Assembly (NCBI RefSeq): GCF_001189295.1
Contig: NZ_CP012159.1
Coordinates: 6,960,525-7,024,524 of the forward strand
DNA from: Chondromyces crocatus
Lineage (GTDB): Bacteria > Myxococcota_A > Polyangia > Polyangiales > Polyangiaceae
Length of the DNA stretch: 64,000 bases
Direction: 5' to 3'
Shown: piece after piece, positions 33,772 through 42,969 of the stretch
Layout: the number at the start of each line of letters is the position of its first letter
Numbering within the stretch: position 1 is the first letter of the stretch
The notes under the pieces: generated by a model
What the model saw: the letters and a program-made list of their open reading frames with translations, nothing else
Databases searched by the model: none
What the model was told of the DNA's origin: nothing
Translations under genes and position numbers: made by a program

Positions 33772-34773
33772 TCAGCCCGCAGGCGCCGGCGCCATGGGGG
33801 TGAGGCCGGCGTCGTCGATGAGGGCACGATCCGTATCGGGGCCAGGGTTCGGCGTGGTGAGCAGCCGGTCGCCGTAGAAGATGGAGTTGGCACCAGCATA
33901 GAGACAGAGAAGCTGCGCCTCCCGACCGATCTCGGTGCGCCCCGCGGAGAGGCGGACCATGGCCTTCGGCATCAGGATGCGTGCGACGGCGATCATGCGC
34001 ACCAGCGCGAGCGGATCGACGGGAGGGAGGCTCTCCAGGGGAGTGCCAGCAGCCCGAACGAGAGCGTTCACCGGCACGCTCTCGGGATGCGGATCGAGAC
34101 GCGCGAGCTCGACGAGCATGGCGCAGCGGTCGGCGATCGTTTCGCCCATGCCGATGATGCCCCCGGAGCAGACGGTGATGCCCGCCCGACGCACGTTGTC
34201 GAGGGTGGTGAGACGCTCATCGTACGTGCGGGTGGAGATGATCGACCGGTAGGCACGCCGAGAGGTATCGAGGTTGTGGTTGTAAGCGTCGAGGCCTGCC
34301 TCCTTGAGACGAGCGGCCTGGTTCTCGGTGAGCATGCCGAGCGTGCAGCACGCCTCGAGGCCGAGCGCTTTCACGCCCCGCACCATGTCGAGAACGCGAT
34401 CGAAGGCAGGTCCTTCCTTCACCTCACGCCAAGCGGCCCCCATGCAGAACCGCGTGGAGCCGGCGTCCCTGGCGCGACGTGCCGCCGCGAGGACCTCGTC
34501 GACGTCGAGCATGCGCGCCGGCTCGACATCGCTGTCATGACGGCTCGACTGCGGACAGTAGGCGCAATCTTCCGGGCAGCCGCCGGTCTTCACGCTGAGG
34601 AGGGTGCAGAGCTGCACCTCATGCGCGCCGTGATACAGGCGATGCGCCGCGCGCGCGCGATCGATGAGCTCGAACAGGGGGAGCTCGTGCAGGGCGACCG
34701 CTTCTTCGACCGTCCAGTCGTGGCGAAGCGCGCCCGTGGTCTCCGGCGTGTGGTGTGCTGCAACCTGAGGCAT
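33772..34773 (-). CDS. bioB: Biotin synthase
   Basis: The 333-residue enzyme inserts sulphur into dethiobiotin. The radical SAM cysteines are Cys66, Cys70 and Cys73 in [10 protein letters not shown]. The [2Fe-2S] ligands fit the Cys in RFCMGAAWR, the CC of LEACCTLGM and the Cys in [14 protein letters not shown], with the conserved Arg in VRLSAGRTE. Family segments [33 protein letters not shown] and [15 protein letters not shown] are also present. The length is normal. It stands next to the PilT paralogue on the same strand, and no other bio gene is nearby. Confidence 0.97.
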   Translation of the reverse strand: MPQVAAHHTPETTGALRHDWTVEEAVALHELPLFELIDRARAAHRLYHGAHEVQLCTLLSVKTGGCPEDCAYCPQSSRHDSDVEPARMLDVDEVLAAARRARDAGSTRFCMGAAWREVKEGPAFDRVLDMVRGVKALGLEACCTLGMLTENQAARLKEAGLDAYNHNLDTSRRAYRSIISTRTYDERLTTLDNVRRAGITVCSGGIIGMGETIADRCAMLVELARLDPHPESVPVNALVRAAGTPLESLPPVDPLALVRMIAVARILMPKAMVRLSAGRTEIGREAQLLCLYAGANSIFYGDRLLTTPNPGPDTDRALIDDAGLTPMAPAPAG

Positions 34774-34817
34774 GTGCTGCGCTCCTACCCGGCCGCTGGC
34801 CCGCCATCAAGGGGTGT

Positions 34818-35870
34818 TCAGAGAACCGTGGCGATCCGGGCGACCTCTTTGGCGAGCGAGCCCTGGGCGACGAGGGCGCGGAGGTGGGTGTCGAACGTTT
34901 GCATGCCGAAGGGTGCGCCCCCCTTCTCCATGAGCTCCCGCACAGGAGGACCGACCTCGGGCCTTCGGATCGCGTCACGCACCGCCGGGGTGGCCACGAG
35001 GATCTCGACGGCCAGGATGAGGCCGGCGCCGTCACGGCGTGGCAAGAGACGCTGAGCGACGATCCCCTGGAGACAGTCGGCGAGGCGCTCGCGGAACTCC
35101 ACGGCGTGGCGACCGAGGGACACGAGGCGGGCCAGGGTGCGAGCGACGTCGACGGTGTGGACCGCGGAGAGGACCATGTGCCCGGTCTCGGCGGCCTGGA
35201 GGGCCAGCTCGAGGCTCTCGGGATCGGGCAGCGCGCTGCTCATGATGACATCGGGATCCTGACGGAGCGCGGCGCGGAGCCCCGTCGGGTACGAGTCCGT
35301 GTCCGTCCCCAGCTCCCGCTGGCTGATGCTGGCGCGGTTGTCCTCATGGAGGAACTCGATGGGGTCCTCGACGCTGACCACGTGTCTTGCGAAGCTGGCA
35401 TTGATGTGGCCGACCATGGCTGCAAGCGTGGTGCTCTTGCCGCTCGCCGCCCCTCCGACGACGAGGGCGATCCCCCGATCCTGCTCGGCCAGCGAGCGAA
35501 CCGCCGCAGGAACTCCGAGCTCCTCCAGCGTGGGGATCTTGAGGGGCACGCTCCGCATGACGATCGCGAGGGAGCCACGCTGACGATAGATGTTGACCCG
35601 GAACCGGCCGAGCCCCGCCACGGAGTACGAGGTATCGACCTCCTGGAGGGAGCCGAGCTGACCGTGAGCTGGGCGCCCGGTGAGGAGCACCTTGGCCGCG
35701 GCCTCGCTGTCCTCGGGGCGGATCTTGTCGACGCGGAAGTAGACCATGTCGCCCCGAACGCGGGCGCCAGGCGGCTGGCCTACCTTCAGGTGGATGTCGC
35801 TCGCCTGGGCAGCGAGCGCCTTGCCGAGGAGCTGATGGATGAACGCCTCGGAGGCGTACGGGGTCGTCAC
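34818..35870 (-). CDS. PilT/VirB11-type secretion ATPase with altered Walker B
   Basis: The 350-residue protein follows the type IV pilus retraction ATPase layout: ASDIHLKVGQPPGARVRG at the N-terminus, an Arg finger (NIYRQRGSLAIVMRSVP), Walker A GGAASGKSTT (139-148), Asp box VVSVEDPIEFLHEDNRASISQREL, and His box LSAVHTVDVARTLARLV. The Walker B region, normally DPDVILVGEMRD, reads DPDVIMSSALPD, so the catalytic Glu is replaced by Ala (residue 213). This predicts loss or change of ATP hydrolysis. It may be a regulatory paralogue of PilT. No pilus gene is adjacent. Confidence 0.85.
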   Translation of the reverse strand: MTTPYASEAFIHQLLGKALAAQASDIHLKVGQPPGARVRGDMVYFRVDKIRPEDSEAAAKVLLTGRPAHGQLGSLQEVDTSYSVAGLGRFRVNIYRQRGSLAIVMRSVPLKIPTLEELGVPAAVRSLAEQDRGIALVVGGAASGKSTTLAAMVGHINASFARHVVSVEDPIEFLHEDNRASISQRELGTDTDSYPTGLRAALRQDPDVIMSSALPDPESLELALQAAETGHMVLSAVHTVDVARTLARLVSLGRHAVEFRERLADCLQGIVAQRLLPRRDGAGLILAVEILVATPAVRDAIRRPEVGPPVRELMEKGGAPFGMQTFDTHLRALVAQGSLAKEVARIATVL

Positions 35871-35998
35871 AAAGCGACGGTATCAGAAGGGACGCACTCG
35901 GGCCCAAAGGTGGGCAAGTCGCTCGCCGTCGTCGGCGACGAGGCCGGTGCCTGGGAGAGGGGGTTGCTTCCTGCTCGGCACCGGACGGTAATCGTTCC

Positions 35999-36706
35999 GT
36001 GCTCCGCGTGTCTCCTCTGCTTCGCGCCATGCCGCTGCTCCTCGTCGTCGGATGCGGTGGTGCCCCTCCCCCTCCCCCTCCCCCGCCAGCCGCCCCTAGC
36101 TTGCCGCCTGAGACCCCTGACGCAGGGCCATCCGAGGTCACGTCCGACATCGGCGGCTTGAACGAGGAGGCCATGGGACGCGCCTTCCAGTCCCTCGATC
36201 GCCCGATCCAGGCCTGCTTCGACGAGGCCACGACGCGCAACCCATCCCTGGGAGGGCGGTTCACCCTGAGGATGCGGGTGGCACCGGACGGAAACCTGAA
36301 ATGGGCCTATCTGGGCGAGAGCGATCTCGGCGATCGCCAGCTCGAGCGTTGCGTGCTGAGCAGCGTCCGCGACAGGCAGTGGCCGAGACCCGTGGGGGGA
36401 GATGGACTCGCCGAGCGTGGCTACGAGATCGAGTCACGATCTCCAGCCAAGGAGCTGACGGAGAAGTGGGCGAAGCCCGCTGTCGCGAAGGCCCGAGCCA
36501 ATGCCTGGACGTGCCGTAAAGGGCTCCAGGGGCGCGTGAAGGCCACGGTCCACATCGCTCCCAATGGCCGAGTGCTCGGCGCCAGCATCACCCCACCGGA
36601 TGAGCGGTATGAAGACGTCGCCGACTGCGTGGCCGACGCGATCGAGAAGGTCCGGTTTGGTAAGGTGGGACGGAGAATGAAGCTGAGCTTCGATCTCTTC
36701 TGGTGA
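35999..36706 (+). CDS. AgmX/PglI C-terminal-domain lipoprotein
   Basis: A GTG start gives 235 residues; ATG 36029 is possible. The signal ends in lipobox LVVGC and is followed by a Pro-rich run. Two copies of the AgmX/PglI C-terminal module follow: IQACFDEATTRNPSLGGRFTLRMRVAPDGNLKWAYL...LERCVLSSVRDRQWP and AWTCRKGLQGRVKATVHIAPNGRVLGASI...VADCVADAIEKVRFG. Each keeps the paired Cys. The module is found in gliding-motility and TonB-related proteins in myxobacteria and is TonB-box-like in shape. The gene converges on exbD, with a hairpin terminator between them. A periplasmic partner of the neighbouring Ton system is possible. Confidence 0.8.
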   Translation: MLRVSPLLRAMPLLLVVGCGGAPPPPPPPPAAPSLPPETPDAGPSEVTSDIGGLNEEAMGRAFQSLDRPIQACFDEATTRNPSLGGRFTLRMRVAPDGNLKWAYLGESDLGDRQLERCVLSSVRDRQWPRPVGGDGLAERGYEIESRSPAKELTEKWAKPAVAKARANAWTCRKGLQGRVKATVHIAPNGRVLGASITPPDERYEDVADCVADAIEKVRFGKVGRRMKLSFDLFW

Positions 36707-36731
36707 GGGGCGCGGAAGGCGCCCCTTCCTT
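36707..36731 (+). terminator. Rho-independent terminator between convergent genes
   Basis: GGGGCGC (36707-36713), loop GGAAG, GCGCCCC (36719-36725), then TTCCTTC. It begins directly after the stop of the AgmX-like gene and ends at the stop of the facing exbD. Confidence 0.8.
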
Positions 36732-37225
36732 CAAGGCGCGGGTGGAGGAGCTGGCTCCCCACCGTTCGCAGGAGCTTCGTCGGGCACCTCGGTCATCATG
36801 CCCAGCACGGTGGCCCCAGCTTCCTTCGCTTGATCGAGGACACCGACCACGCCTCCGTAGTTGGCTCCATCCTCGGCCACGACGAAGACGACCTTCTCTT
36901 CGGGCCGACGGCGGCGGTCGAGCTGCTCGCGCAGCTTGTTCACCAGGTCCTCCCGAGCGACAGGCGCCTCGGCTTCCCCCGTGTTGAGGTTCAGCTTGCC
37001 GTCCGCCATGACGCGCACGAGGAGCTGATCCTTCGGCACCTCGTCGGTGGTCTCGACCTTCTCGGTGTCCGGTACGCGTACCGCGATGTCTTTCTCGGGC
37101 AGGGGCGTGACCACCATGAAGATGATCAGCAGCACCAGCACGACGTCGACCAGCGGCGTGACGTTGATGTCGGAGTTCATCCCCGACGCCGGCCGGATGA
37201 CGAATTTCTTCGTGCGGGACGACAT
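36731..37225 (-). CDS. ExbD/TolR-type biopolymer transport protein 2
   Basis: The 164-residue protein has one transmembrane helix containing the essential Asp (SDINVTPLVDVVLVLLIIFMVVTP) and a periplasmic domain of about 110 residues ending in a Pro/Ala tail. It is the last gene of the minus-strand tonB-exbB-exbD-exbD operon and starts 5 bp after the first exbD. ExbD forms the proton-driven motor with ExbB that energises TonB. Having two ExbD copies suggests a heteromeric stator, which is known in other bacteria. Confidence 0.92.
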   Translation of the reverse strand: MSSRTKKFVIRPASGMNSDINVTPLVDVVLVLLIIFMVVTPLPEKDIAVRVPDTEKVETTDEVPKDQLLVRVMADGKLNLNTGEAEAPVAREDLVNKLREQLDRRRRPEEKVVFVVAEDGANYGGVVGVLDQAKEAGATVLGMMTEVPDEAPANGGEPAPPPAP

Positions 37226-37230
37226 CGTGC

Positions 37231-37644
37231 TTACTCCTTCAACTGCTCGACCGCGAGGCCGACGCTCTTGGCGCCTGACTTGCGCGCGATTTCCATCACC
37301 CTGCGGACATCGCCGAAGGTGAGGCGGTTATCACCCTTCACCAGCACCTTGCGGCCTGGTGCTCGGATGAACTCGTCGCCCAGCCGTTTGGCCAGGCCAT
37401 CGTCGTCGTACTGATCGTTCTCGACCCAGGTCGTTTTCTCCAGGGTCACGGAGAGGATCAGCGGATCAGCGTCCTTCTTTTCTTCTTCGATCTGCTTCGC
37501 CTGCGGCAGCTTCACATCTTTGCCGCGCTGCAGCATTGGCGTCACGACCATGAAGATGATGAGGAGGACGAGGACGACGTCGACCAGCGGCGTGACGTTG
37601 ATCTCGTTTTTGAAGCCCTTGCTAGGGCCTGCAGCCATCCCCAT
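37231..37644 (-). CDS. ExbD/TolR-type biopolymer transport protein 1
   Basis: The 137-residue protein has the family helix FKNEINVTPLVDVVLVLLIIFMVVTPMLQ with the conserved Asp, nearly identical in the membrane segment to the second ExbD. The periplasmic part (DVKLPQAKQIEEEKKDADPLILSVTLEKTTWVENDQYDDDGLAKRLGDEFIRAPGRKVLVKGDNRLTFGDVRRVMEIARKSGAKSVGLAVEQL) is the usual ExbD fold. It lies between exbB and the second exbD with short gaps. Confidence 0.93.
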   Translation of the reverse strand: MGMAAGPSKGFKNEINVTPLVDVVLVLLIIFMVVTPMLQRGKDVKLPQAKQIEEEKKDADPLILSVTLEKTTWVENDQYDDDGLAKRLGDEFIRAPGRKVLVKGDNRLTFGDVRRVMEIARKSGAKSVGLAVEQLKE

Positions 37645-37729
37645 GACAGCGCTCGCTCCTGGTCGGTCACCGCGCCTTCACCCGCCCGCAGCAATGCGGA
37701 GCGGAGTCCGGTGCGAGGGCCGGACCTCC

Positions 37730-38467
37730 TCAGGCGGCCTCTTCTTCGGAGTCCGAGTCATCATCCGCGTCGGCACCGAGGCGTCCGTCGAGCCGCTTGG
37801 CGACGATGTCGAGGAACTCGTTCGACGACTCCGCGATGTCGATGGAACGGGCGTCGATCCACCCCTGAAGCCAGTTGTACGCCATGACGGCCGGGATCGC
37901 GACGAGCAGACCGAACGCCGTGGTCACGAGCGCCTCGGCGATACCGGCCGAGACCGTGCCGAGACCACCTGAGCCCGAGTCCGCCATCATCTGGAAGGCG
38001 GTCACGATACCCATGACGGTCCCGAGAAGTCCGACGAACGGTGCCGTCGAGCCGACGGTCGCGATGAGACCGTAGCCGCGCTTCAGCGAGATGATCTCGC
38101 GCTGGCTCTGTCGCTCCAGAGCGCGAGCTACCGAGTCGAACACCCCATCGCGCTCGTCATGCGGCGCGGGAAGCTTGGACGGCGCGCTGTTCTGATAAGC
38201 AACCAGCCCGGCGTTGATCACGCGACCGAGGTAGCCAAGCTCGCTCTTCGGCTTGACCGAACTCGCGGCGGCCTCCAGGTCCCCCTTCGCAAGGAGAGGC
38301 CCGACACGGACCGCAAAATCACGCGATGCTCCTTTGGACTTGAGCGACACGAGGAGCCGCTCGCCGAATACGATCAGCGACGCCACGGACATGATCCCGA
38401 GGCAGATCACGACCAGCCTGGCAAACAGGCCCATGTGGCCCCAGAGCTCTACCAATGTGAATTGCAT
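37730..38467 (-). CDS. ExbB/TolQ/MotA proton-channel protein
   Basis: The 245-residue protein has three membrane segments, at residues of about 13-33, 135-160 and 175-200. The family signature is the segment GLIATVGSTAPFVGLLGTVMGIVTAFQMMADSGSGGLGTVSAGIAEALVTTAFGLLVAIPAVMAYN. It forms the ExbB pentamer around the ExbD dimer in the inner membrane. The C-terminus is Asp/Glu-rich. It lies 182 bp downstream of tonB and 85 bp before exbD in the same operon. Confidence 0.95.
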   Translation of the reverse strand: MQFTLVELWGHMGLFARLVVICLGIMSVASLIVFGERLLVSLKSKGASRDFAVRVGPLLAKGDLEAAASSVKPKSELGYLGRVINAGLVAYQNSAPSKLPAPHDERDGVFDSVARALERQSQREIISLKRGYGLIATVGSTAPFVGLLGTVMGIVTAFQMMADSGSGGLGTVSAGIAEALVTTAFGLLVAIPAVMAYNWLQGWIDARSIDIAESSNEFLDIVAKRLDGRLGADADDDSDSEEEAA

Positions 38468-38650
38468 CGTCGTCTCGCTCGCGCCTCCCTGGCGCAGGGT
38501 GGTGCCCGAAATGATTCGGGCGACGTTGGAATCGAGCGCCTCTCACGCAAATCGCACGTGAGGGACGCTTTCAAGGAACCGAGGGCGCTCCTTCTACTAC
38601 GGGGCGACTCTGCACAACAACCAGCGACCCCCGCGATCGAGAATCTCAGC

Positions 38651-39412
38651 TCAGGGTGCCTTGAGCCGGAGGTTGAAGACGTAGGACACCGCGATCGGCT
38701 GCCCCTGCAAAGTCACCGGGGCAACGCGGCATCCGTTCATGGCTGAAAGGATTGCCTGATCCATGTGCGGCAGTCCTTTGATGATCGAGCAGGAGCTGCA
38801 AACACCCTGGGCGGATATATTGCATTTCACGATGGCCAGCCCTTCCACGTGGGCTGCCCGGGCCTGCGGCGTATAGATCGGCGAGCACGCCTGGCTCGGC
38901 CGGGTCATTCCAGCACCGAATGGCAGGATCTGATACTGAGGCTTCGGCGGCTCCGGGGGTGGAGGCGGTGTCGGACTACCGAGCTGTCCACCAAGGACCC
39001 CCCCGACGACACCACCAACGACGCCCCCGGGAACGCCACCCGGCACGCCACCCGGCACGCCCCCCTCCTCCCCTTCGTCTTCTTCCTTCTCCTTGGGAGG
39101 CTCCGGCGGCTTCTCCTTCGGTTTCTCCTTGGAGTCGTAAATGACGTCGGGCCGCTGGATCGGCTTCGGCTTCTGGATGTCGGTCTTTGGTGTCTTTTTC
39201 CCGCCTGGCGGTGGTGGAGGCGGCGGCGGCGGTGGAGGCGGCGGTGGCGCGAAGAACGTGACTTCGACGTCTTTCTTCTCCTCCTCTACAGGACGAGTGG
39301 AGATGTAGAGGACGCCGGCAATCACAATGCCGTGCGCAATGACGGAGAGGACCGTGCCCGCTCCGAGGCGCCCCTTCGAGGCGGTAGCGTGACCTAGAAC
39401 CGAGTCGAACAT
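38651..39412 (-). CDS. TonB-type energy transducer with Gly-Val repeat
   Basis: ATG 39412 (MFDSVLGH) gives 253 residues. The N-terminal helix (GRLGAGTVLSVIAHGIVIAGVLYI, about 14-37) anchors it in the inner membrane, followed by a long Pro run and Lys/Pro/Glu-rich spacer typical of TonB. Next is a VPGGVPGGVPGGVVGGVVGG stretch, which is not usual in TonB. The C-terminal ~95 residues (PQARAAHVEGLAIVKCNISAQGVCSSCSIIKGLPHMDQAILSAMNGCRVAPVTLQGQPIAVSYVF) form the TonB contact domain, here with four Cys that could form disulphides. It heads the exbB-exbD-exbD operon, divergent from the receptor gene. Confidence 0.92.
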   Translation of the reverse strand: MFDSVLGHATASKGRLGAGTVLSVIAHGIVIAGVLYISTRPVEEEKKDVEVTFFAPPPPPPPPPPPPPPGGKKTPKTDIQKPKPIQRPDVIYDSKEKPKEKPPEPPKEKEEDEGEEGGVPGGVPGGVPGGVVGGVVGGVLGGQLGSPTPPPPPEPPKPQYQILPFGAGMTRPSQACSPIYTPQARAAHVEGLAIVKCNISAQGVCSSCSIIKGLPHMDQAILSAMNGCRVAPVTLQGQPIAVSYVFNLRLKAP

Positions 39413-39588
39413 GGGGGGTTTCCGAAGCTTTTCGAGGCTTTGGCTGGTTGTCCAGGAACATCCCACGGTCGGGTTGGAGCTGCGGTTTTCGAGGCAAAAG
39501 TCTCGAGTCGCTGGCTACCCGACCGTGGCACCCGAGAGGAGTCTACCAGCGCGTCCATGCCACAAAAAGTCTATTGCTTCGCCTCGAA
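39375..39588. promoter_or_regulatory. TTCGAGGC box array and 12-bp inverted repeat in the tonB/receptor divergent region
   Basis: TTCGAGGC occurs at 39375-39382, 39431-39438 and 39488-39495 (spacing 56 and 57 bp), and inverted at 39581-39588. The second and third copies share the longer TTTTCGAGGC. In addition CCACGGTCGGGT (39463-39474) and its exact complement ACCCGACCGTGG (39517-39528) form a 12-bp inverted repeat with a 42-bp spacer around the third copy. Together they look like binding sites for one or two regulators of both divergent units. No typical Fur box is seen. Confidence 0.5.
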
Positions 39589-39644
39589 TCTGTTTAGGGT
39601 AGGGCCCGACTCAGTGATGCCGTACTTTCCTGGAGGGAGTTTCT

Positions 39645-42600
39645 GTGAATCTCCTCGACACTATTAGAAGCGTTAAAAGGCGACCGCCGAGAAGACCCGT
39701 TGGTCTGTGGGCGGCGCTGCTCCTGTTTGCCGCCGTTCTGTTTTCAGCCGTTCCTGCCTTGGCCCAAGGTTCTTCAGTGATTACGGGCAAGGTCATCGAC
39801 GCATCGACGGGTAAAGCCGCCGCGGACGTCGTTGTCACTGCCACCTCGCCCGCTCTGCTGGGCGAGCAGATTGTGGTTACGGACGGGACTGGACAGTATC
39901 GTATCCCCCAACTGCCCCCCGGTGACTACACTCTCCGGTTCGAGAAGGAGACCTTCAAGCCTTCGTCCCGTAGCGGGATCACCCTCCGCTCTGCGGTGAC
40001 CATTCGTATCGATCAACAGCTCGCTCCCGAGGCCGTCCAGGCTGGTGCTGGCGAGGAGATCGTGGTCGTCGGTCGTGCACCGACGGTCGACGTCGGATCC
40101 AGCACGTTCGCACAGAACATCAACCAGGATTTCACGCGTCGCATCGCGGTGGCGCCGCCTGCCGGGAAGGGCGGCGCGCAGCGCTCCTTCGAGTCGGTCG
40201 CGGAAATCGCACCTGGCGCGAAGTCCGACACGTACGGCACCTCGATCAACGGCACGACCTCCCCCGAGAACCAGTACGTCATCGACGGCGTATCGGTGAA
40301 CGATCCTGCCTTCGGCATCATCGGTACGCCCCTCACCATGGAGTTCATCAAGGAGGTGAACGTGGTGACCGGCGGATATATGCCCGAGTACGGACGGTCC
40401 ACCGGCGGTGTTCTCGATGTCGTGACCAAGAGCGGTGGTAACGAGTTCCACGGCTCCGTGTTCTTCAACATCAGCCCTGGATCCATGGAAGGGCGGCGCG
40501 AGATCGTCCAGCGTGAGGGTCAGACCGTCCTCACCGAGCCCTACCTCGGCAACATCCGGGACTACGGCTTCGAGATCGGCGGCCCGATCATCAAGGACAA
40601 GCTCTGGTTCTTCGCCGGTGTCGACATCGCGCTGACGACCCGCCGGGTCGAGCGTTACCTGAACCGAATCAGGGGCTTCGACACGAACCCCGACGACGAC
40701 GCGACCAGCAGCCGCTCGGGTGAAAATACCGGGTTCGGAAACCCCTACCGAAGCGACAGCGGCTTCACCCTCGTCGACGAGATCGAGGGTACGCGGCGCA
40801 AGTACTACGGTACGTCGCAGACCATCCAGTACATCGGCAAGCTGACGTACCAGGTCAACCAGGACAACACCCTGACCCTGAGCGTCTACGGTTCGCCGAG
40901 CAGCTCCGGTGGCAATGGCCGCCTGGGCATCCTGTCCGCCTCGGGTGGCATGGAGGGCGGAACCTTCAACGGCCCCTACCAGGCGATTGGTCACGAGTAC
41001 GTCGACAGCGCCACCGACGTGTCGTTGCGCTGGCAGTCGGCGTTCAACAACAAGCGCGTCCTGCTCGACACGACCCTCGGCTGGCATCACCAGGTCTCCA
41101 AGACGCTGGCCTCCGACGGGACGACCGTTCACGACATCGCGGCCGGCCGCGGCCTCGCCGGCGTTCCCCGCGTCATCTGGCGCCGTAACGCGAACCCCGG
41201 CTTCCACTCGATCGGCGAGTTCGAGTCGTTGCCCCCCGAGGCGGTTGCTGGCTGCGAGCCCCGCGTCCTCACCCGGCCCGACGGCACCACCCGGACGGTC
41301 ATGCCCTGCCCTGCGCAGACCTACAACAGCGGCGGTCCCTCGCTCCTCAGCGACGCCACGCTCGATCGTCTGCAGTTCAAGAGCATCGTCACCGGCCTCT
41401 TCGAGGGCCTCGGCCATCACGTCGTCAAGGGCGGCATCGATGTCGAGCTGATGATGTACGACAACACCCGCGGCTACAGCGGCCGTCAGGTGTTCCGTGA
41501 GAGCACGGGCGGCGGGAACTTCCAGGACTACCGTATGTACGGCTTCCTGACGGGTCCCAATGTCAGCGACTACGTGATCTTCGACCAGATCCAGGCGAAC
41601 TCGATGTCGACCACCTTCGGTGGCTTCGTCCAGGATAGCTGGAGCATCATGGACAAGGTCACCGTCAACCTCGGTGTCCGCTACGACGCGCAGTACCTGA
41701 TGGGCAACGACGGCAATGTCGCCCTCGCCCTGCCCAACCAGTGGTCGCCTCGTCTCGGTGTCGTCTACGACTTCACCCAGCAGGGTCGCTCCAAGCTGTT
41801 CGCGAACTACGCTCGCTACTACCAGAGCGTCCCGCTGAACATCCTCGACCGTGCGTTCGGCAACGAGCGTCAGATCATGTCGCTCCGCCCCAGCGTTGCT
41901 GGCGGTGGCACCTGCGATCCTCGTGATCCCGCCCAGGCGACCGGCGCTGCTTGCCAGGCCGACAGTGGGCGTATGGCCATCAACGGCCCTTACGACCCGA
42001 ACCAGTACTGGCTGCCGCTCAGCGGTGGCAAGGCAGCGGTCGACTCCAGCATCACGCCGCAGTCCTCCGACGAGTTCATGATCGGTGGCGAGTACGAGAT
42101 CTTCCCCTCGGCCCGCCTCGGCGCGACCTACACCCGCCGCTGGCTGAACCAGGTCATCGAGGACATGAGCCGCGACGACGGCAACACGTACTTCCTCGGT
42201 AACCCCGGCTCCGGCATCGCGACCGACTTCCCCGAGGCCACCCGTACCTATGATGCGGTGACCCTCTACTTCATGAAGACGTTCGCGGACCTCTGGCTTG
42301 CCCAGGCGACCTACACGGCGTCTTACCTGCGCGGCAACATCGCCGGCCTCTACCGGCCGGAGACGGGCCAGCTCGACCCCAACATCAACTCGGACTTCGA
42401 CCTCATCTCGCTGCTCCCGAACCGCTTCGGCGCCCTGCCCGGCGATCGCACGCACGAGATCAAGCTGTACGGCTCGAAGGGCTTCGAGATCCCGGGCGGG
42501 ATGCTGCTCGACCTCGGCCTCTCGTTCCGCAGCCGTTCCGGTGGTCCGACGAACTACCTCGGTTCTCACCCCCTCTACGGCGGTGGCGAGGCCTACATCC

Positions 42601-42947
42601 TCCCGCGCGGCAGCGGCGAGCGGCTCCCGTGGCAGCACGACTTCGACGGCCGTATCGGGTTCTCCCTCAACCTCGCGAAGGACAGCATGCTCACGGTGTC
42701 GATGGACATCTTCAATATGTTCAACTTCCAGCAGGTCGCTTCGGTTGACCAGGTTTACACGAACTCCGACGTGCTCCCTTGCGTCGACGGGACCCCGGGG
42801 CAGCTGCTGCCGAGCGGCGGCGATAGCTGCATCCGGAAGAACGACGGTTCGCCGTTCACCGAGGAAGACAGGAACCCCAACTTCGGCAACCCCCTCTCCT
42901 ACCAGATGCCTCGGACCTTCCGGTTCGGTGCTCGGGTGACCTTCTAG
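39645..42947 (+). CDS. TonB-dependent receptor with CarboxypepD_reg-like domain
   Basis: A GTG start preceded by GGAGGGA gives 1100 residues, with signal peptide ending VPALAQG. Residues of about 44-125 are a carboxypeptidase-regulatory-like (Ig-fold) domain (VITGKVIDASTGKAAADVVVTATSP, DGTGQYRIPQLPPGDYTLRF). A plug domain follows (GEEIVVVGRAPTVD, NQYVIDGVSVND, YMPEYGRSTGGVLDVVTKSGGNEFHGSVFF, about 135-290), then a beta-barrel ending DVPRTFRFGARVTF-like strands with the terminal Phe. This architecture is of the OmpA/SusC-like Oar type common in myxobacteria. Ligand is unknown. The lipoprotein gene starts 22 bp after the stop, and the tonB operon is divergent. Confidence 0.95.
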   Translation: MNLLDTIRSVKRRPPRRPVGLWAALLLFAAVLFSAVPALAQGSSVITGKVIDASTGKAAADVVVTATSPALLGEQIVVTDGTGQYRIPQLPPGDYTLRFEKETFKPSSRSGITLRSAVTIRIDQQLAPEAVQAGAGEEIVVVGRAPTVDVGSSTFAQNINQDFTRRIAVAPPAGKGGAQRSFESVAEIAPGAKSDTYGTSINGTTSPENQYVIDGVSVNDPAFGIIGTPLTMEFIKEVNVVTGGYMPEYGRSTGGVLDVVTKSGGNEFHGSVFFNISPGSMEGRREIVQREGQTVLTEPYLGNIRDYGFEIGGPIIKDKLWFFAGVDIALTTRRVERYLNRIRGFDTNPDDDATSSRSGENTGFGNPYRSDSGFTLVDEIEGTRRKYYGTSQTIQYIGKLTYQVNQDNTLTLSVYGSPSSSGGNGRLGILSASGGMEGGTFNGPYQAIGHEYVDSATDVSLRWQSAFNNKRVLLDTTLGWHHQVSKTLASDGTTVHDIAAGRGLAGVPRVIWRRNANPGFHSIGEFESLPPEAVAGCEPRVLTRPDGTTRTVMPCPAQTYNSGGPSLLSDATLDRLQFKSIVTGLFEGLGHHVVKGGIDVELMMYDNTRGYSGRQVFRESTGGGNFQDYRMYGFLTGPNVSDYVIFDQIQANSMSTTFGGFVQDSWSIMDKVTVNLGVRYDAQYLMGNDGNVALALPNQWSPRLGVVYDFTQQGRSKLFANYARYYQSVPLNILDRAFGNERQIMSLRPSVAGGGTCDPRDPAQATGAACQADSGRMAINGPYDPNQYWLPLSGGKAAVDSSITPQSSDEFMIGGEYEIFPSARLGATYTRRWLNQVIEDMSRDDGNTYFLGNPGSGIATDFPEATRTYDAVTLYFMKTFADLWLAQATYTASYLRGNIAGLYRPETGQLDPNINSDFDLISLLPNRFGALPGDRTHEIKLYGSKGFEIPGGMLLDLGLSFRSRSGGPTNYLGSHPLYGGGEAYILPRGSGERLPWQHDFDGRIGFSLNLAKDSMLTVSMDIFNMFNFQQVASVDQVYTNSDVLPCVDGTPGQLLPSGGDSCIRKNDGSPFTEEDRNPNFGNPLSYQMPRTFRFGARVTF

Positions 42948-42969
42948 GCCTGGAGAAAGGAAACGAGTC

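Noticed and set aside
39574-39600. TTGCTT/TAGGGT as promoter of the TonB-dependent receptor
   Set aside because: The spacer is 15 bp, outside the usual 16-18, and both hexamers are weak.
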